A stretch of 64,000 bases of DNA. Source: Isoetes taiwanensis. Its lineage: Eukaryota; Streptophyta; Lycopodiopsida; Isoetales; Isoetaceae. The position numbers were made by a program, and so were the translations under genes. This document shows, in pieces, positions 21,726 to 32,929 of the stretch. How positions within the stretch are numbered: the stretch's first letter is position 1; the number at the start of each line of letters is the position of its first letter. The stretch spans positions 30,611,166 to 30,675,165 of the forward strand of contig JAJEKV010000003.1 of the NCBI GenBank assembly GCA_021234155.1, read 5' to 3'. The notes beneath the pieces are model-generated. The model was not told the origin of the DNA, did no database searches, and saw only the letters and a list, made by a program, of their open reading frames with translations.

Positions 21726-23652
21726 GTGGGAGCACGTGGAGCCCGATCAGCACATAGGTCTAAGTCAGTGCCGCATGGGGGAGGTGTTCGAATCATGCCA
21801 TATGTGACCAGATTTGGAAGAGTCAGTAAGCCGTCCATTAAGGCACAAGCAGCTCAAGATTCAAGTACTTCAAAGCAGCAGTCTCGCTTGAACATAGCTC
21901 GTGATGCAGACTTTATAGAAGAACCCTCATCATTTGCTGCTGCAATGGCCAGTCCTTATGCGAAAGAATGGAAGGCAGCAATGGATGCTGAGATTCACTC
22001 TCTTTATAAAAATCAGACCTGGAGTTTGGTTCATCTTCCTCTTGGACGCAAACCAGTGACATGCAAGTGGGTGTACAAGCTGAAATTTAAGTCTGATGGC
22101 TCCATAGATCGCTTCAAAGCAAGACTTGTCGCACGTGGATTCACACAAGTAGAAGGTATTGACTATACCGAGACTTTTTCTCCAGTTGTTAAGCTTGTGT
22201 CAATTCGTGCTTTATTGTGTCTTGCTGCAATTCATGATTATCATATCCATCAAATGGATGTGACCACTGCATTCCTTCATGGTGAGATAACTGAAGAGAT
22301 TTATATGAAGCAACCTGAAGGTTATGTGAGAGTTGGAGCAGAAAATCTGGTTTGTAGGTTGCATCGGGCCCTCTATGGCTTGAAGCAATCACCCAGAATG
22401 TGGTATCAAAGAATAGACAGTTATTTGATGACCTTGGGCTTTCAGCGTAATGCAGCAGATTCAAATGTCTCTCAGCAGCATTTGGATGGGCATATTCCAC
22501 TTATTGTGGCATTGTATGTCGATGATTGTATCATTTTAAGCCCAAGTCTTCCCGCAATTTATAAACTCAAAGCATACTTGCGTGCTGAATTTGAGATGAC
22601 AGATTCAGAAGAATTGCATTATTGTTTAGGGATAGAAGTGACTCGACACAGGGGGAGGAAACAGATAATGATGTCTCAGCGTCGCTATATCCATGACATG
22701 CTTTCTAAATATGGCATGCAAGATAGCAAGGCAGTAAGCACACCAATGGAAACCGGTATGAAGCTATCAAGAGAGCAAGCTCCAACAAATCCGCAAGAGA
22801 TGGAATACATGAAAGGTGTTCCATATCGGCAAGCTGTAGGAAGTCTAATATATGCTATGGTGTGTACGAGGCCAGATTTAGCATATGCGGTTGGAGTTGT
22901 CTCGCAGTTTATGGATAATCCCGGTGCAGCTCATTGGCAAAGTGTTAAGAGAATTCTGCGGTACTTGAAGGGAACAGCAAACTATTGTTTATGCTTTGAT
23001 GGAAGTGAGAAATTGGTTCACTGATGCCGATTGGGCAGGAGATGTTGGAACTAGGAGATCAACTTCAGGCTATAGTTTCAGTCTTGGAAGCGGAGTGATT
23101 TCTTGGAGTTCAAAGAGACAAAGTATAGTTGCATTATCAAGTACTGAAGCGGAATACATTGCTGCCACCCACGCAGCAAAAGAGGCAGTATGGCTGAGCA
23201 AATTCTTTCTTGGATTAGAAGCTCAATATATAGCCAAGCCGACAGTGATATTTAGTGATAATCAAGGATCAATAGCATTATTAGAAAATCCTAAATATCA
23301 TTCCAGAACTAAGCATATTCAGACCATGTATCACTTCATTAGAGAGCGAGTTGCAGATGGTACTCTCAAACTTAAGTTTATTGGAACTGAAGATATGGTA
23401 GCTGACATCTTTACCAAGCCATTAAGCAAAGAAAAGTTTGAGAAACACAGATCTGCTCTAGGGGTGATCAGACTAGTTGAAGATGAAGAAGATTCAGATG
23501 AAGAAGTTGCAGGACTTGGAACAAGTGGGAGTGATGAAGAAGTGTTCGGCAGTCCTGCTGAACAAGCACCTCATCAGCACTTAGTCAGCACTTCTGACAT
23601 GGCAGCCACATCATCTCCAATAGGCGCGTCTGGTCTGAAGAGGCGTAACTGA
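21726..23652 (+). pseudogene. Copia-2 reverse transcriptase/RNase H, ending inside 3' LTR
   Basis: The RT is complete in one frame (WVYKLKFKSDGSIDRFKAR, QMDVTTAFLHGEI, LYGLKQSPRMW, active site ALYVDDCI near 22510). A frame change near 23000 leads to RNase H ([27 protein letters not shown]) and an acidic tail. The stop is TGA at 23650-23652, so the last ~40 codons lie within the 3' LTR (starts 23532). The polypurine tract (23523-23531) is therefore inside the coding region. Apart from one frame change this block is well kept. Confidence 0.9.
23523..23531 (+). promoter_or_regulatory. Copia-2 polypurine tract
   Basis: AAGTGGGAG abuts the 3' LTR, short and with one pyrimidine. It lies in the coding frame of the RNase H tail. 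Confidence 0.65.
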
Positions 23653-23756
23653 TGTATTAGAATAGACTTTTCATTTTTGTTCTCTATTTAATCCATGATC
23701 TGTGAGCCACGGCAGAGGCATTTCTGTCTATCAATATATCAATCCATTATTTAAGA
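23532..23756 (+). repeat. Copia-2 3' LTR (225 bp)
   Basis: Identical to the 5' LTR except for two C/T differences. Followed by target duplication AAAAG. Confidence 0.95.
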
Positions 23757-23762
23757 AAAAGG

Positions 23763-24008
23763 GCAACGAAATCACCTAAAAAGAGCTGCAAATCTTTCAG
23801 AAAAAGCAACATATTGACACAGATTCTAAAACTTAACAGGTTTCTTGTCCAATTTGATCTGCTAATCATGCTATGTCAGGACTATGGAGTTGCAAATCTG
23901 GAAAAGATTGTTCGAAAAAACAAAACCATTCTCCCTGATCGAAGCATTTTACCATATACTGTGCAGTGTCACCTCTGCCTCTTAACCACATCCAGCACAG
24001 AAGAATAG
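23763..24008 (+). pseudogene. Open reading fragment after Copia-2, unidentified
   Basis: Starting just after the target duplication, one frame stays open for about 245 bases to a TAG at 24006. It reads through KSPKKSCKSFRKSNILTQ and DYGVANLEKIVRKNK. The amino-acid mix looks coding and it may continue from the DNA left of Copia-2, but I recognise no domain. It may be another exon of the disrupted gene region or an unrelated relic. Confidence 0.3.
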
Positions 24009-26035
24009 GGATCCGCCATAAATGCAGATGATCCACATGAATTTGGTCATATCATATCGTGAGGTGAAACTTTTTTTAATTGTTAACTATTTTTTTAAGT
24101 ATACGTATTGTTCTCACGTTTTTTCCTAGAATGAAAATAGATGGAAGTATCAGCTTCAAACAGAAAATGTGACTCCTTTATATAGGAAGGTCTTCATGTT
24201 TCGCGAGCTTAAGGGGCCAATTGTCAATTGATGGCCTAAAGTTTATCGTCTTCCATCGAATATGCACCATTGAATTCCTCTCGAGCTGGATAATTCAATA
24301 GTGTCAAAATTCAGACCAAAAAAGCCGAAATCGACTAACAATTGGCTCTTCAAACCTGGGGAGAGCCAAGGCCCCTTTCATGTTACCCACCCATCAGTTA
24401 ACATGGAATATTGTCCTCGCTGGTGCCATGGCAGGGCCTATAGATCCTTGTTAACATGGAATATTATCCGCAATGGCAGGGCAATGGCGAGGGTCTATAA
24501 TAGGGTGAGCTGGCGCAATGGCAGGGCCTATAGATCCTCGTTAGAATAGATCTATTGCCAGGGATAATATTGTCCCCGCTGGTGCAATGGCAGGGCCTAT
24601 AGATCCTGGCATTGCCCTGCCATTGCGGATCTTCCCACACGAATTGCAACCACGAGCTCCCCATGTTGCTCACCTTCCAATGTTCAACACGCGTCGGAGA
24701 GATTCCTCCGATCCTTTATTGTTCTCCCGTTATCGATGGCGAATTGCGTTAATTATTCCTTATTACCAGGGGATCAATCTTTAAACAGGTTGGAGTTCAA
24801 ATTAGTGAGGTGCAAGCTCGTAGTGAATTCAATTGGGGTGTCACAAATGGGACGGATAATGACGAAGGAACAAATTTGAATCATAGGCATCACTTCAACG
24901 GATTGAAATCTGCCTAAGCCATCCCCAAATCTGTCCCTCGCAACAACTCTCAATTTTTCTTCCTGCGCCTTCCGCGATTGGGAACTGTATCAGGTTAGCG
25001 GTCTTGGTTCTAGTTCATTCAACATCAATCTCATGCATTGGCCCCCCTAAATTAGTGGTTGCCTTTTTCGGTGTGATCCTTTATTTCCTTGCATGTAGCA
25101 CATCTCAAGCTATGGATCGCACCCCTCAGTTTGCCTGTAGTTCCTGCCATTCCTTCTGGGGTAGGTTTTCCGGAGGTGAAACGCCCTCTTCTTCACCTTG
25201 GACGCAAACCAGATCAAATTCGACTCTACCCATCCCTCCAAGTGTTGTAGTTTTTCACAATGTGCTCATGATCCTGGCTAAGGTCTATGCTGCTGCAGGA
25301 GTGATACTGGACTTCAATTGAGGCCCCAGGTGGTTGATGCCCTTGCAATTGCACGTGATGGAGCACAGGTGCACTGCGAGGTCGTGATTTCAGAGGAGGG
25401 GTCTGACCCCGTCCCCCCTCCCCCTTTCCTTTTTTAATTCCTATAGTTAAGGCATCAGGATATGCGAGGCAGTGATCTAATTTTCCCAAATGTCGCCCAT
25501 GTACAATGTTTTTTGCGACACTGAAGTAATCTTTTCTGATGATCCTTTTTGTTGTAATGTTTTCTCAATGAAATCTTTCGAATTTTTGTATATTCTATCT
25601 TAATGTATAGCCTTTTTAGGTGATATTTTTTGCTGTAGTATTTTTTATTGTAATGTTTTCTTGAGGTTTTCTTGTGAGAAGTGTTTTTTTTTATGGTGGA
25701 TCCAATGTCTAATTGTTTCTATATCATAATGTCAAAATGGAGTAATATATTGTAATGAAATTCAGTTAATCCATATCCATGATGGAAGCAAATATTCGTA
25801 CAAATAAAGAGACATCCCTGATCAATAACAAATTGTTGGACCATTAGGCAGCCTGGCCCCTTTTATCTACAGTCTCGTCATCGTCATAATCAGCTGCATT
25901 CGGCTGGGTTTCTGTTGATCCCTCTGTTATATTGAAAGATGGTGTGCAAGATGAGACATGTACATTAGGAAGGAACTGTAAATATAATCCAAGGTAATAT
26001 GTTGCAGGAATGTAATGAGAGATATTTATTTATTT
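24009..26035. other. Mostly unassigned DNA
   Basis: Apart from the short repeats at 24415-24630, nothing firm. The longest frame (25004-25321, 105 codons) has no recognised domain and I do not call it a gene. The stretch ends in a TTTA microsatellite (about 26024-26040), into which the chromovirus composite is inserted. Confidence 0.5.
24415..24630. repeat. Short tandem motif cluster with hairpin
   Basis: The block GCAATGGCAGGGCCTATAGAT (some copies with GCCATGG) occurs three times at about 24426, 24514 and 24584, with partial copies between. The last copy is followed by an exact inverted copy of CAATGGCAGGGC (24585-24596 with 24614-24625), a 12-bp stem with a 17-nt loop. Confidence 0.7.
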
Positions 26036-26040
26036 ATTTA

Positions 26041-27697
26041 TGTGACGTTCCAGCACAGTATACGCCCCCAGGACGTATACCGTACTGCCTCGTCACGCGC
26101 ACACGCCACTCCGGCTGACGTGTACGCTAGCGTGTAGCCAGGTGGGTAGCCCTAGGGGGCAACTCGCCAGAAATATGTGCAACTATTAATGTGCACATTT
26201 TCCAATGTACACATTAATGTGCGCACACATTTCCAAGTGGACACTTCATGCCAAGTGGGCCACACCCATAGGTGCAATTAATGTGCACATTTTCCAATGT
26301 ACACATTAATGTGGGCACACATTTCCATGTGTGCACATTTGGCCACCTAGCCCTTAAAGGCAAGTGGGCCCATTTCCAATTATCCCACATGCCAAAAGAG
26401 GATAATTGGAAACCCTAACCAACCCCCTTGTCTATATAGGGTGGGAAACCCTAACTTGCCCAATTTTCGATTTTAGGGCTTTAGAACTCTGTTTTGGCTG
26501 CCTCAACAGCCAAAACCGCCTCCCAGACTCTGCCTGGGAGAATTGCATCCTTAGTTTTCCTTGATTCGAGCGTCTCAGCAGGATGGTCGAGCTCAGGTCA
26601 GGAGGAGCCCCTCAAGGATCAGGTATTTGGCCAATTAGATAGTCTAAACCCTATTTTAGTCATTGAATCAGTAGGTTTAGCCTATTAGATTGCCCATAGC
26701 AGCAGATTCTAACTAAAGAACCTAGCTCTATGTTGTAGATTAGATCTAGTTCTTTAGTTCTCTGTGAAGTATATGGATGATGTATCTCTATGCACTCCTT
26801 GTATTGGGAAGGGGGGTAGAGACCTAAAGCTTTGTAGTTGATGCTCCTAGAGTAGCCTCTCTAGCACACTGTAGATTCGGCCTGTGCACAAGAGCCACAC
26901 CGGGATGTGGGTGAAGGGGCCAGACTGGCTAAGAAGGAGGTTCATGTCCTGACTCTTGAACGGTTCCTCTGGTGTGTAAGGCCTACCGGGAACCATTGTG
27001 ACTAGGTCCAATGGCTTGCCACTGCGTGCGGGCAAGGCATGGTCTCGACACCCGTGAAGTGGTGTTCACTTTCCAGTGGGTTCGGGTTGAATACGAGGCG
27101 GTGGCCCTCTAGTCACCTTGAGTCGGCATGTAGATCTCGGAGGGAGTGATCCCTATCGCCCCATCGGGCGGGAAGATGAGCCCGTGAGTAGCCCTTTTGG
27201 CTATGCATCCGGCGGGCTCTGGTCGGGTCCCCGACACTTTTCGCACCACTCGCAAAGTGTGCAATGGGAGGGGCGGATGGAGTGGATAACCCTAAGCCAT
27301 GTTCATATGCCAGCCAAATCCATTGCCATGAATTCTCATGCGCAATGAACTCACGGAGACCCAAGCCGCCGGGTTATCCCTTTGAGTCCCGAGCCTTGGG
27401 TAGGATTCCCTATGTGATGTGCTGATCTTTGTCTATGCAGATATGTGGAGGACCATCCTTCGTGATGGTCATATGATGTTGAAGTATGTGCTACCGACAT
27501 GTATGTTTACGCTTCCGCAGGCTAGGTAGGCCCCGAGGGGAGGCGGGTGCAATGACCCTTCCACTCTTCCCACCGGAACCCGCCACGGTTGCGGTGTCAT
27601 GTGGAGGGCCCCAGTATTAGCATGGAGCTGGTATGGGGATGAACTCCTGTTTGTATCACGGTGAGTGCACCGTGATAATGCAGTAGGGGACGCCACG
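26041..27697 (+). repeat. Outer chromovirus 5' LTR (1,657 bp)
   Basis: Starts TGTGACGT. The end reads GACGCCACG, a mutated form of GACGTCACA. It has a TATA-like TCTATATAGG at 26431-26440, a U3 hairpin at 26185-26218 and a U5 hairpin TATCACGGTG/CACCGTGATA at 27654-27677. Compared with its partner LTR it has many small differences concentrated at CTG/CAG sites. Confidence 0.92.
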
Positions 27698-27698
27698 G

Positions 27699-27709
27699 TG
27701 GTATCGAGC
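27699..27709 (+). promoter_or_regulatory. Outer chromovirus primer-binding site (one base missing)
   Basis: TGGTATCGAGC, one base after the LTR. It is the tRNA-Met site TGGTATCAGAGC lacking an A. The missing base lies in a CAG, the trinucleotide that is disturbed all over this element. Confidence 0.8.
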
Positions 27710-27899
27710 TATGTTCTTGGAGACCAAGAGCAAAAGCACCGCCATGTTCCCGATAGCACTAACTTGATAGGATCCTCAAACCTCGAAAAATGAGAAAATT
27801 GTTTCTCATTTTTGTAGTATGCTAAGCTAGTAACAGTTAAAATGAATAAAAATGTAAAAAGATTAAAAATTGATGAGCCAACATCCAAAAAGTAGGGTG

Positions 27900-27966
27900 G
27901 TCTCACACGTCGCGCCCGGACGATTTCTAGAATCTAGAAATCGGGTTTGCGCATAACGTGTGAGAC
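27900..27966 (+). repeat. 67-nt leader hairpin, copy A
   Basis: Outer stem GTCTCACACGT/ACGTGTGAGAC (11 bp, perfect), a GCGC/GCGC middle part, and inner stem CGATTTCTAGA/TCTAGAAATCG (11 bp, perfect, 1-nt loop). One of six related copies in the two nested elements. Confidence 0.9.
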
Positions 27967-28086
27967 ATTCAAATTTTGACACCAAAAGTTGTAAATTACA
28001 GTAAAATAACTCGCTAATTCTAATTTTAAGCTAAGAATCAGTAGATTTAGCATGTTACATGTTAATTTAATAGTGGACCCCACCAT

Positions 28087-28152
28087 GTCTCACACGTCGC
28101 GCCAGGACAGATTTCGACATTTTCGAAATCGGGCCGGGCTAAACGGTGAGAC
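28087..28152 (+). repeat. Leader hairpin, copy B
   Basis: Outer arms GTCTCAC/GTGAGAC, inner stem GATTTCGA/TCGAAATC (8 bp, perfect). The inner stem sequence differs from copies A and E but still pairs. Confidence 0.85.
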
Positions 28153-28360
28153 TTTTGCTTAATTAGGTGTTCTAGGTGCTTTTAGACAACCCAAAAGGTA
28201 GTTTAACAGTTGACCTAAAACTTGACCCCTATAAATAGACCTAGACCCCCATTTTTCCCCGTTTCTTCCCTAGAACTTCGCCAGGATCGTCAAGGCGATC
28301 TTTCGGGCTTTAGCTTAGTCCGGACGACAAACCGTAAGAGATGATGGCATCGCATAAAAT

Positions 28361-29550
28361 GTGATCGCTCGGAAGCCTCGTAGGAGCGAATCCTCCAGCC
28401 GGGCCAGCGCGGTTCCTAAGATCTTTCAGAGAATCCTCCAAGAACGCCTTCTCCCGAAAGCGAATCTTCGTCGAGCGAGGAAGCAGGATCGGACAGGAGC
28501 GACCACACAGAAGCTCCCCGAGGACGACCGACCGGACGTCATGAACCAGATCCTCGACGAAATTGCACAGGAGGAGGGAAGAAGTGGGCAGCAGCAGGAG
28601 CAACCCCAGGAGGACGCCAACCCATGTGGGGAGCACGGGAGCAAAGCGGATCAATCGACAGCCCGTGAGCAACCCCTGTGGCTGAGATCCACCCGCAGGG
28701 AGGAGCAAGGAAGAGAGGAGCAGCCGCCGAAACTCACCCTGAGGAAGAGGTCGACGAGACGCCGGGCCCACAAGCACGGTTAAAGAGCGCCGCCGAGCCG
28801 GAGAACAAAGAGTCGAGAAGACTCCACCCGACCACAGCCACGGGTCCAAGAAGAGGAAGGCCAAAGCCATAAAGGTGCAAGAGGAAGGTGGTGAAGGTTG
28901 GGAAGCGGGCGGTGGATCTCGGCCATCAACGAGCCATGGGGAGAGGGAGACCGCCCCACCACCGACGACTCGGATGGAGACTACGTCACGGGTGCGACGG
29001 GGCAAGCTCTTCAAAGCCCCTGGGTCAGAGGAAGAGGTCCGGGGAGCGTGCACCCCAAGAACAGGAGGAGAGACCGGTCGCCTAACTAAGCCCCCACCTT
29101 TTCCCGACGTGGGATAGGGTTAAAGCCCCTGACCCCCCATGGAGGCCTATGTGATAGACCCCCAAAGGTCTATCAAGAGGATTAGAGAGCACAACTCCTA
29201 TATGGAGAAGTGGGAGGCATACAATGCCTATTTCCAAAGCAAATCGGGTAAGAACAAATAAGGCGAGTACCCCCAAGGCGTAATCGAAGCCACCGCCACC
29301 TGTGCCCAAGCCTCCCCGAGCACCGGGGAAGAAGCGGAGCAAGAAGAAGAAGCTAGAAGATAGAGCCCTCAAGGAGATCCGCCATTTCCGTAAGAGTTAC
29401 GGACTCTTGATTCCCGTGGCGCCGTTCCAACGCCCGGGTCCGCGGGTTATGCAAGAATATAACACGTACATACGCGCGTGACCGACGAGATGTTTGTTTG
29501 TGTTCTGAGGAGGCTACCAAGCACACATAGTAAAGCATTTTGAAGATTCA
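28361..29550 (+). other. GC-rich leader frames of outer element, unidentified
   Basis: A frame open at 28361-28783 encodes an R/E/Q-rich, low-complexity product (KIFQRILQERLLPKANLR at its start). A second, starting at ATG 29139, encodes 40 residues (MEAYVIDPQRSIKRIREHNS...) to a TAA. GC content is clearly higher than in flanking DNA. The minus-strand 247-codon frame over the same bases is a compositional shadow. No domain recognised. These could be remnants of an accessory gene of the retroelement. The stretch following (about 29536-29650) is homologous to the inner element at about 32418-32530, which ties both to one leader. Confidence 0.35.
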
Positions 29551-29780
29551 ACGGCACCGCACGGCACGCCAAGAGGGTTACCCTCATGAGGCGAGGATAT
29601 GTATCTTGCCGTGCACATCAAGGGAGAACGCCCTTGAATTTTGTAAATAACCGGAAAATTTTGTTAATATAAAGAAAATTTTGTGTAAATAAAGTGTCAA
29701 ACCCTGTTTAAATAGGTTAAGATATCGATCCCTAGCTTTTGTTTTAATTGAATTGGAGCCTTGAGCAAAATTGAGACGAT

Positions 29781-29843
29781 GTCTCACACGTCGCCGCCAG
29801 ACGATTTCTAGAATCTCGAATCGGGCCGGGCAACGTGTGAGAC
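29781..29843 (+). repeat. Leader hairpin, copy C
   Basis: Outer stem GTCTCACACG(T)/ACGTGTGAGAC kept. The inner part (CGATTTC...CGAATCG) is degraded. Confidence 0.8.
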
Positions 29844-29975
29844 CATGCCCAAAAATGCCCAAAACAGCTCCAAATCGACTAAGTAAGGGGTCAATTCTGC
29901 CTAACTCGATGAGTTTAGTGGAATTACAGCCTTAGATCACTTAAATTGAGTAAGCCTAGCCCAATTAGGACCCAT

Positions 29976-29983
29976 GTCTCACA
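29976..29983 (+). repeat. Leader hairpin, copy D, left piece
   Basis: GTCTCACA, the first eight bases of a hairpin copy. The inner element inserted here with target duplication TCACA, and the rest of the hairpin is at 41479-41537. Confidence 0.88.
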
Positions 29984-31776
29984 TGTGACGTTCAAAGACG
30001 AAGATCACGGTCCCGGGGCGATAATCGCATCGCCGCTCACACTGCGTACGCCACCCCGACCCCGGTAATGCACGCAGTAGCCAAGTGGGTAGCCCCTAGG
30101 GGTCAACTTGCTAAGAATGTGCATTAGTATTAATGTGCACATTTTCCAATGTACACATTAATGTGGGCACACATTTCCATGTGGCCACTTGATGCCAAGT
30201 GGGCCATACCCAAGTGTGCAATTAATGTGCACATTTTCCAATGTACACATTAATTGGCTGCACACATTTCCATGTGGGCACATTTGGCCACCTAGCCATT
30301 AAAGGCAAGTGGGCCCATTCCCAATTATCCCACATGCCTAAAGGGGATAATTGGAAACCCTAGCCAACCCCCTTGTCTATTTAAGTAGGAGAACCCTAAC
30401 TTGCCCATTTTCGTTTCTAGGGTTTTAGAGCTCTGTTTTGACTGCACCAAGGGTCAAAACCGCCTCCCAGACTCTGTCTGAGAGAATTGCATCATTAGTT
30501 TTCCTTGATTCGAGCATCTCAGCAGGATGGTCGAGCTCAGGTCAGGAGGAGGAACTCAAGGATCAGGTATTTAGGCAATTTAGTAGTCTAAACCCCATTT
30601 CAGCCATCGAATCAGTAGGTTTAGCCTCTTAAATTGCCCATAGCAGCCCTCTAGATCTCTAGATAGCAGATTCTAACTAAAGAACCTAACTCTATGATAT
30701 AGATTAGATCTAGTTCTTTAGTTCTCTGTGAAGTATATGGATGATGTATCTATATGAACTCCTTGTATTGGGAAGGGGGTAGAGACCCAAAGCTTTGTAG
30801 TTGATGCTCCTAGAGTAGCCTCTCTAGCACTGCTTGTAGATTCGGCCTGTGCACAAGAGCCACACCGGGATGTGGGTGAAGGGGCCAGACTGGCTGAGAA
30901 GGAGGTTCATGTCCTGACTCTTGAACGATCCCTCTGGTGTGTAAAGCCTACCGGGGATCATTGTGACTAGGTCCAATGGCTTGCCACTGCGTGTGGGCAA
31001 GGCATGGGCTCGACACGTGAAGTGAAGTGGTGTTCACTTTCCGGTGGGTTCGGTCGAATCACGGGCAAGTGGCCCTCTAGTCACCTTGAGTCAAGATGTA
31101 GATCTCACGGGAGGGAGTGATCCCTACCGCCCCATCGGAATCGGGAGGATGAGCCCGTGAGTAGCCCTTTGGCTATGCATCCCGGGCGGGCTACGCCAGG
31201 TCCCGACACTTTTCGCACCACTCGCAAAGTGTGCAATGTGAGGGGCGGATGGAGTGGACAACCCTAAGCCATGTTCATATGCCAGCCAAATCCATTGCCA
31301 TGAATTCTGCCCGCAATGAACTCGAGACCCAAGCCGCCGGGCCATCCCTTTGAGTCCGAGCCTTGGGTAGGATTCCCCTATGTGATGTGCTGATCTTTGT
31401 CTATGCAGATATGTGGAGGACCATCCTTCGTGATGGTCATATGATGTTGATGTATGTGCTCACGACATGTATGTTTACGCCCGCAGCCTAGGTAGGCCCC
31501 GAGGGAGACGGGGTGCAATGACCCTTCCACTCTTCCCAATGGAACCCGCCACGGTTGCGGTGTTGATGTATGTGCTACTGACATGTATGTTTACGCTTCC
31601 GCAGCTAGGTAGGCCCTGAGGGAGACGGGGTGCAATGACCCTTCCACTCTTCCCACTGGAACCCGTCACGGTTGCAGTGTCATGTGGAGGGCCCTATATT
31701 AGCATGGAGCTGGTGTGGGGGATGAACTCCTGTTTGTATACGGTGAGGGCACCGTATACGAGTAGGGGACATCACA
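29984..31776 (+). repeat. Inner element 5' LTR (1,793 bp)
   Basis: Starts TGTGACGT, ends GACATCACA. It is longer than its partner because of a 116-bp tandem duplication (31448-31563 and 31564-31679). Its first ~100 bases are heavily altered compared with the 3' LTR. Confidence 0.92.
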
Positions 31777-31777
31777 G

Positions 31778-31789
31778 TGGTATCAGAGC
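31778..31789 (+). promoter_or_regulatory. Inner element primer-binding site
   Basis: TGGTATCAGAGC one base after the LTR, an exact tRNA-Met type site. Confidence 0.9.
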
Positions 31790-32660
31790 AATGTTCTTGG
31801 AGACCAAGAGCAAAGCACTGACCATGCTCCCAGTAGTACTAACTTAATAGGATCCTCAAACCTCGAGAAATGGGAAATTTTAGTGCTCCCAGTAGTACTA
31901 ACTTAATAGGATCCTCAAACCTCGAGAAATGAGAAATTTTTTCTCATTTTAAAAAGTCAAAAAAATCTAGAAAAGTAACTTGGTAATTCGAATTCCAGCC
32001 TAGGAATTAGCTAGATTAGCTTTCAAATCTATTTAAACCTCATCTTAAAAGAATTCCCACAGTAGCGGGAATTGAACCTCCCACCCACACCACAGGGTTG
32101 AACCCCCCCAAACCCCCCCGTGCCAACCACTGAGGGCGGGCATCGTTTGTGTTTGAATTATAATTCTTAATTAGATTTAAGCTTTAATAATGTTGGATAA
32201 TATTAATTGCCAAGCCTTAGACTTAGAACCAAGACCCTTAAGCTAGATAGAGACAGCATCTCGATAGACACCAAGACTCCGATCGACATGACGCACACCA
32301 AACAGACCGCTCGACTCCCTCGACAAGGCAAAACAACCAGAGGCCAAGGAGGCTGAAGGAAACAAGAAGAGGAGAGGGCAGAACGAGTAGCGGGAGGCCA
32401 GAGCAGAAGCTGGTCCAACATTTTGAAGACTCAACAGCCGCACAGTACACACCAAGGGAGTAACTCTAATGAAGAAAGATATGCACTTAGCCAATCATAT
32501 CAAAGGAGAACCTTATTAATTTCGTAAATGATAAAATTTGTTTAATACAACGTGTTTTAGAGTAAATTATAACTGTATAAAGTTACTTAATTAAGTTGAG
32601 TTAGTAAGTTTTAGCTTTTGTGTTAGTCAAAACAGACATCCTAGGCCAATTTGAGAGGAT
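31790..32660 (+). other. Inner element leader
   Basis: Non-coding. It contains a repeated ~55-base stretch (AGTACTAACTTAATAGGATC at about 31836 and 31891) and a segment at about 32418-32530 homologous to the outer leader at 29536-29650. Several short minus-strand frames here are not supported. Confidence 0.6.
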
Positions 32661-32727
32661 GTCTCACACGTCGCGCCAGGACAGATTTTGAGATTCTCAA
32701 AATCGGGCTGGGCGCAACGTGTGAGAC
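32661..32727 (+). repeat. Leader hairpin, copy E
   Basis: Outer stem GTCTCACACGT/ACGTGTGAGAC (11 bp), middle GCGCCAG/CTGGGCGC with one bulge, inner GATTTTGAG-ATT-CTCAAAATC (9 bp, perfect). This is the best preserved three-part stem. Confidence 0.92.
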
Positions 32728-32862
32728 CATGCTGTGAGACCATGCCCAAAACTGCCCCAAATCGACCAAATAAGGGGTCCATTCTGACTAACTCGACGAG
32801 ATAAGTCAGATTAGACCCTTATATCACCCAAATTGGACAAGTTTAAACCATTTTGAGCCAAT

Positions 32863-32929
32863 GTCTCACACGTCGCGCCAGGACAGATTTCGAGATTCTC
32901 AAAATCGGTCTGGGCGCAACGTGTGAGAC
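32863..32929 (+). repeat. Leader hairpin, copy F
   Basis: As copy E, 202 bp downstream. The inner stem GATTTCGAG/CTCAAAATC has one C-A mismatch. The spacing between E and F matches that between C and D in the outer element. Confidence 0.9.

Larger units (their letters stand above)
18484..23756 (+). mobile_element. Copia-2: Ty1/copia LTR retrotransposon, complete ends
   Basis: A 5,273-bp element with two 225-bp LTRs that differ at only two positions (both C/T). It is flanked by target duplication AAAAG (18479-18483, 23757-23761). The order primer site, gag, zinc knuckle, protease, integrase, RT, RNase H, LTR is typical Copia. The LTRs begin TG but end GA, a non-canonical terminus. The polyprotein is interrupted by TAG stops, frame changes and a nested antisense TRIM. 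The pol frame runs on into the 3' LTR. Confidence 0.95.

Noticed and set aside
25004-25321. 105-codon frame as a host gene
   Set aside because: No recognised domain, and a mixed hydrophobic/proline composition of the kind seen in random frames.
26036-26040. Doubt about the ATTTA duplication because it lies in a TTTA repeat
   Set aside because: The low complexity weakens it, but the shared diagnostic variants of the 26041 and 49216 LTRs independently pair them, so the outer element call stands.
28310-29053. 247-codon minus-strand frame
   Set aside because: Lies opposite GC-rich leader frames, has a P/L/S/R-rich composition without any domain, and is best explained by base composition.
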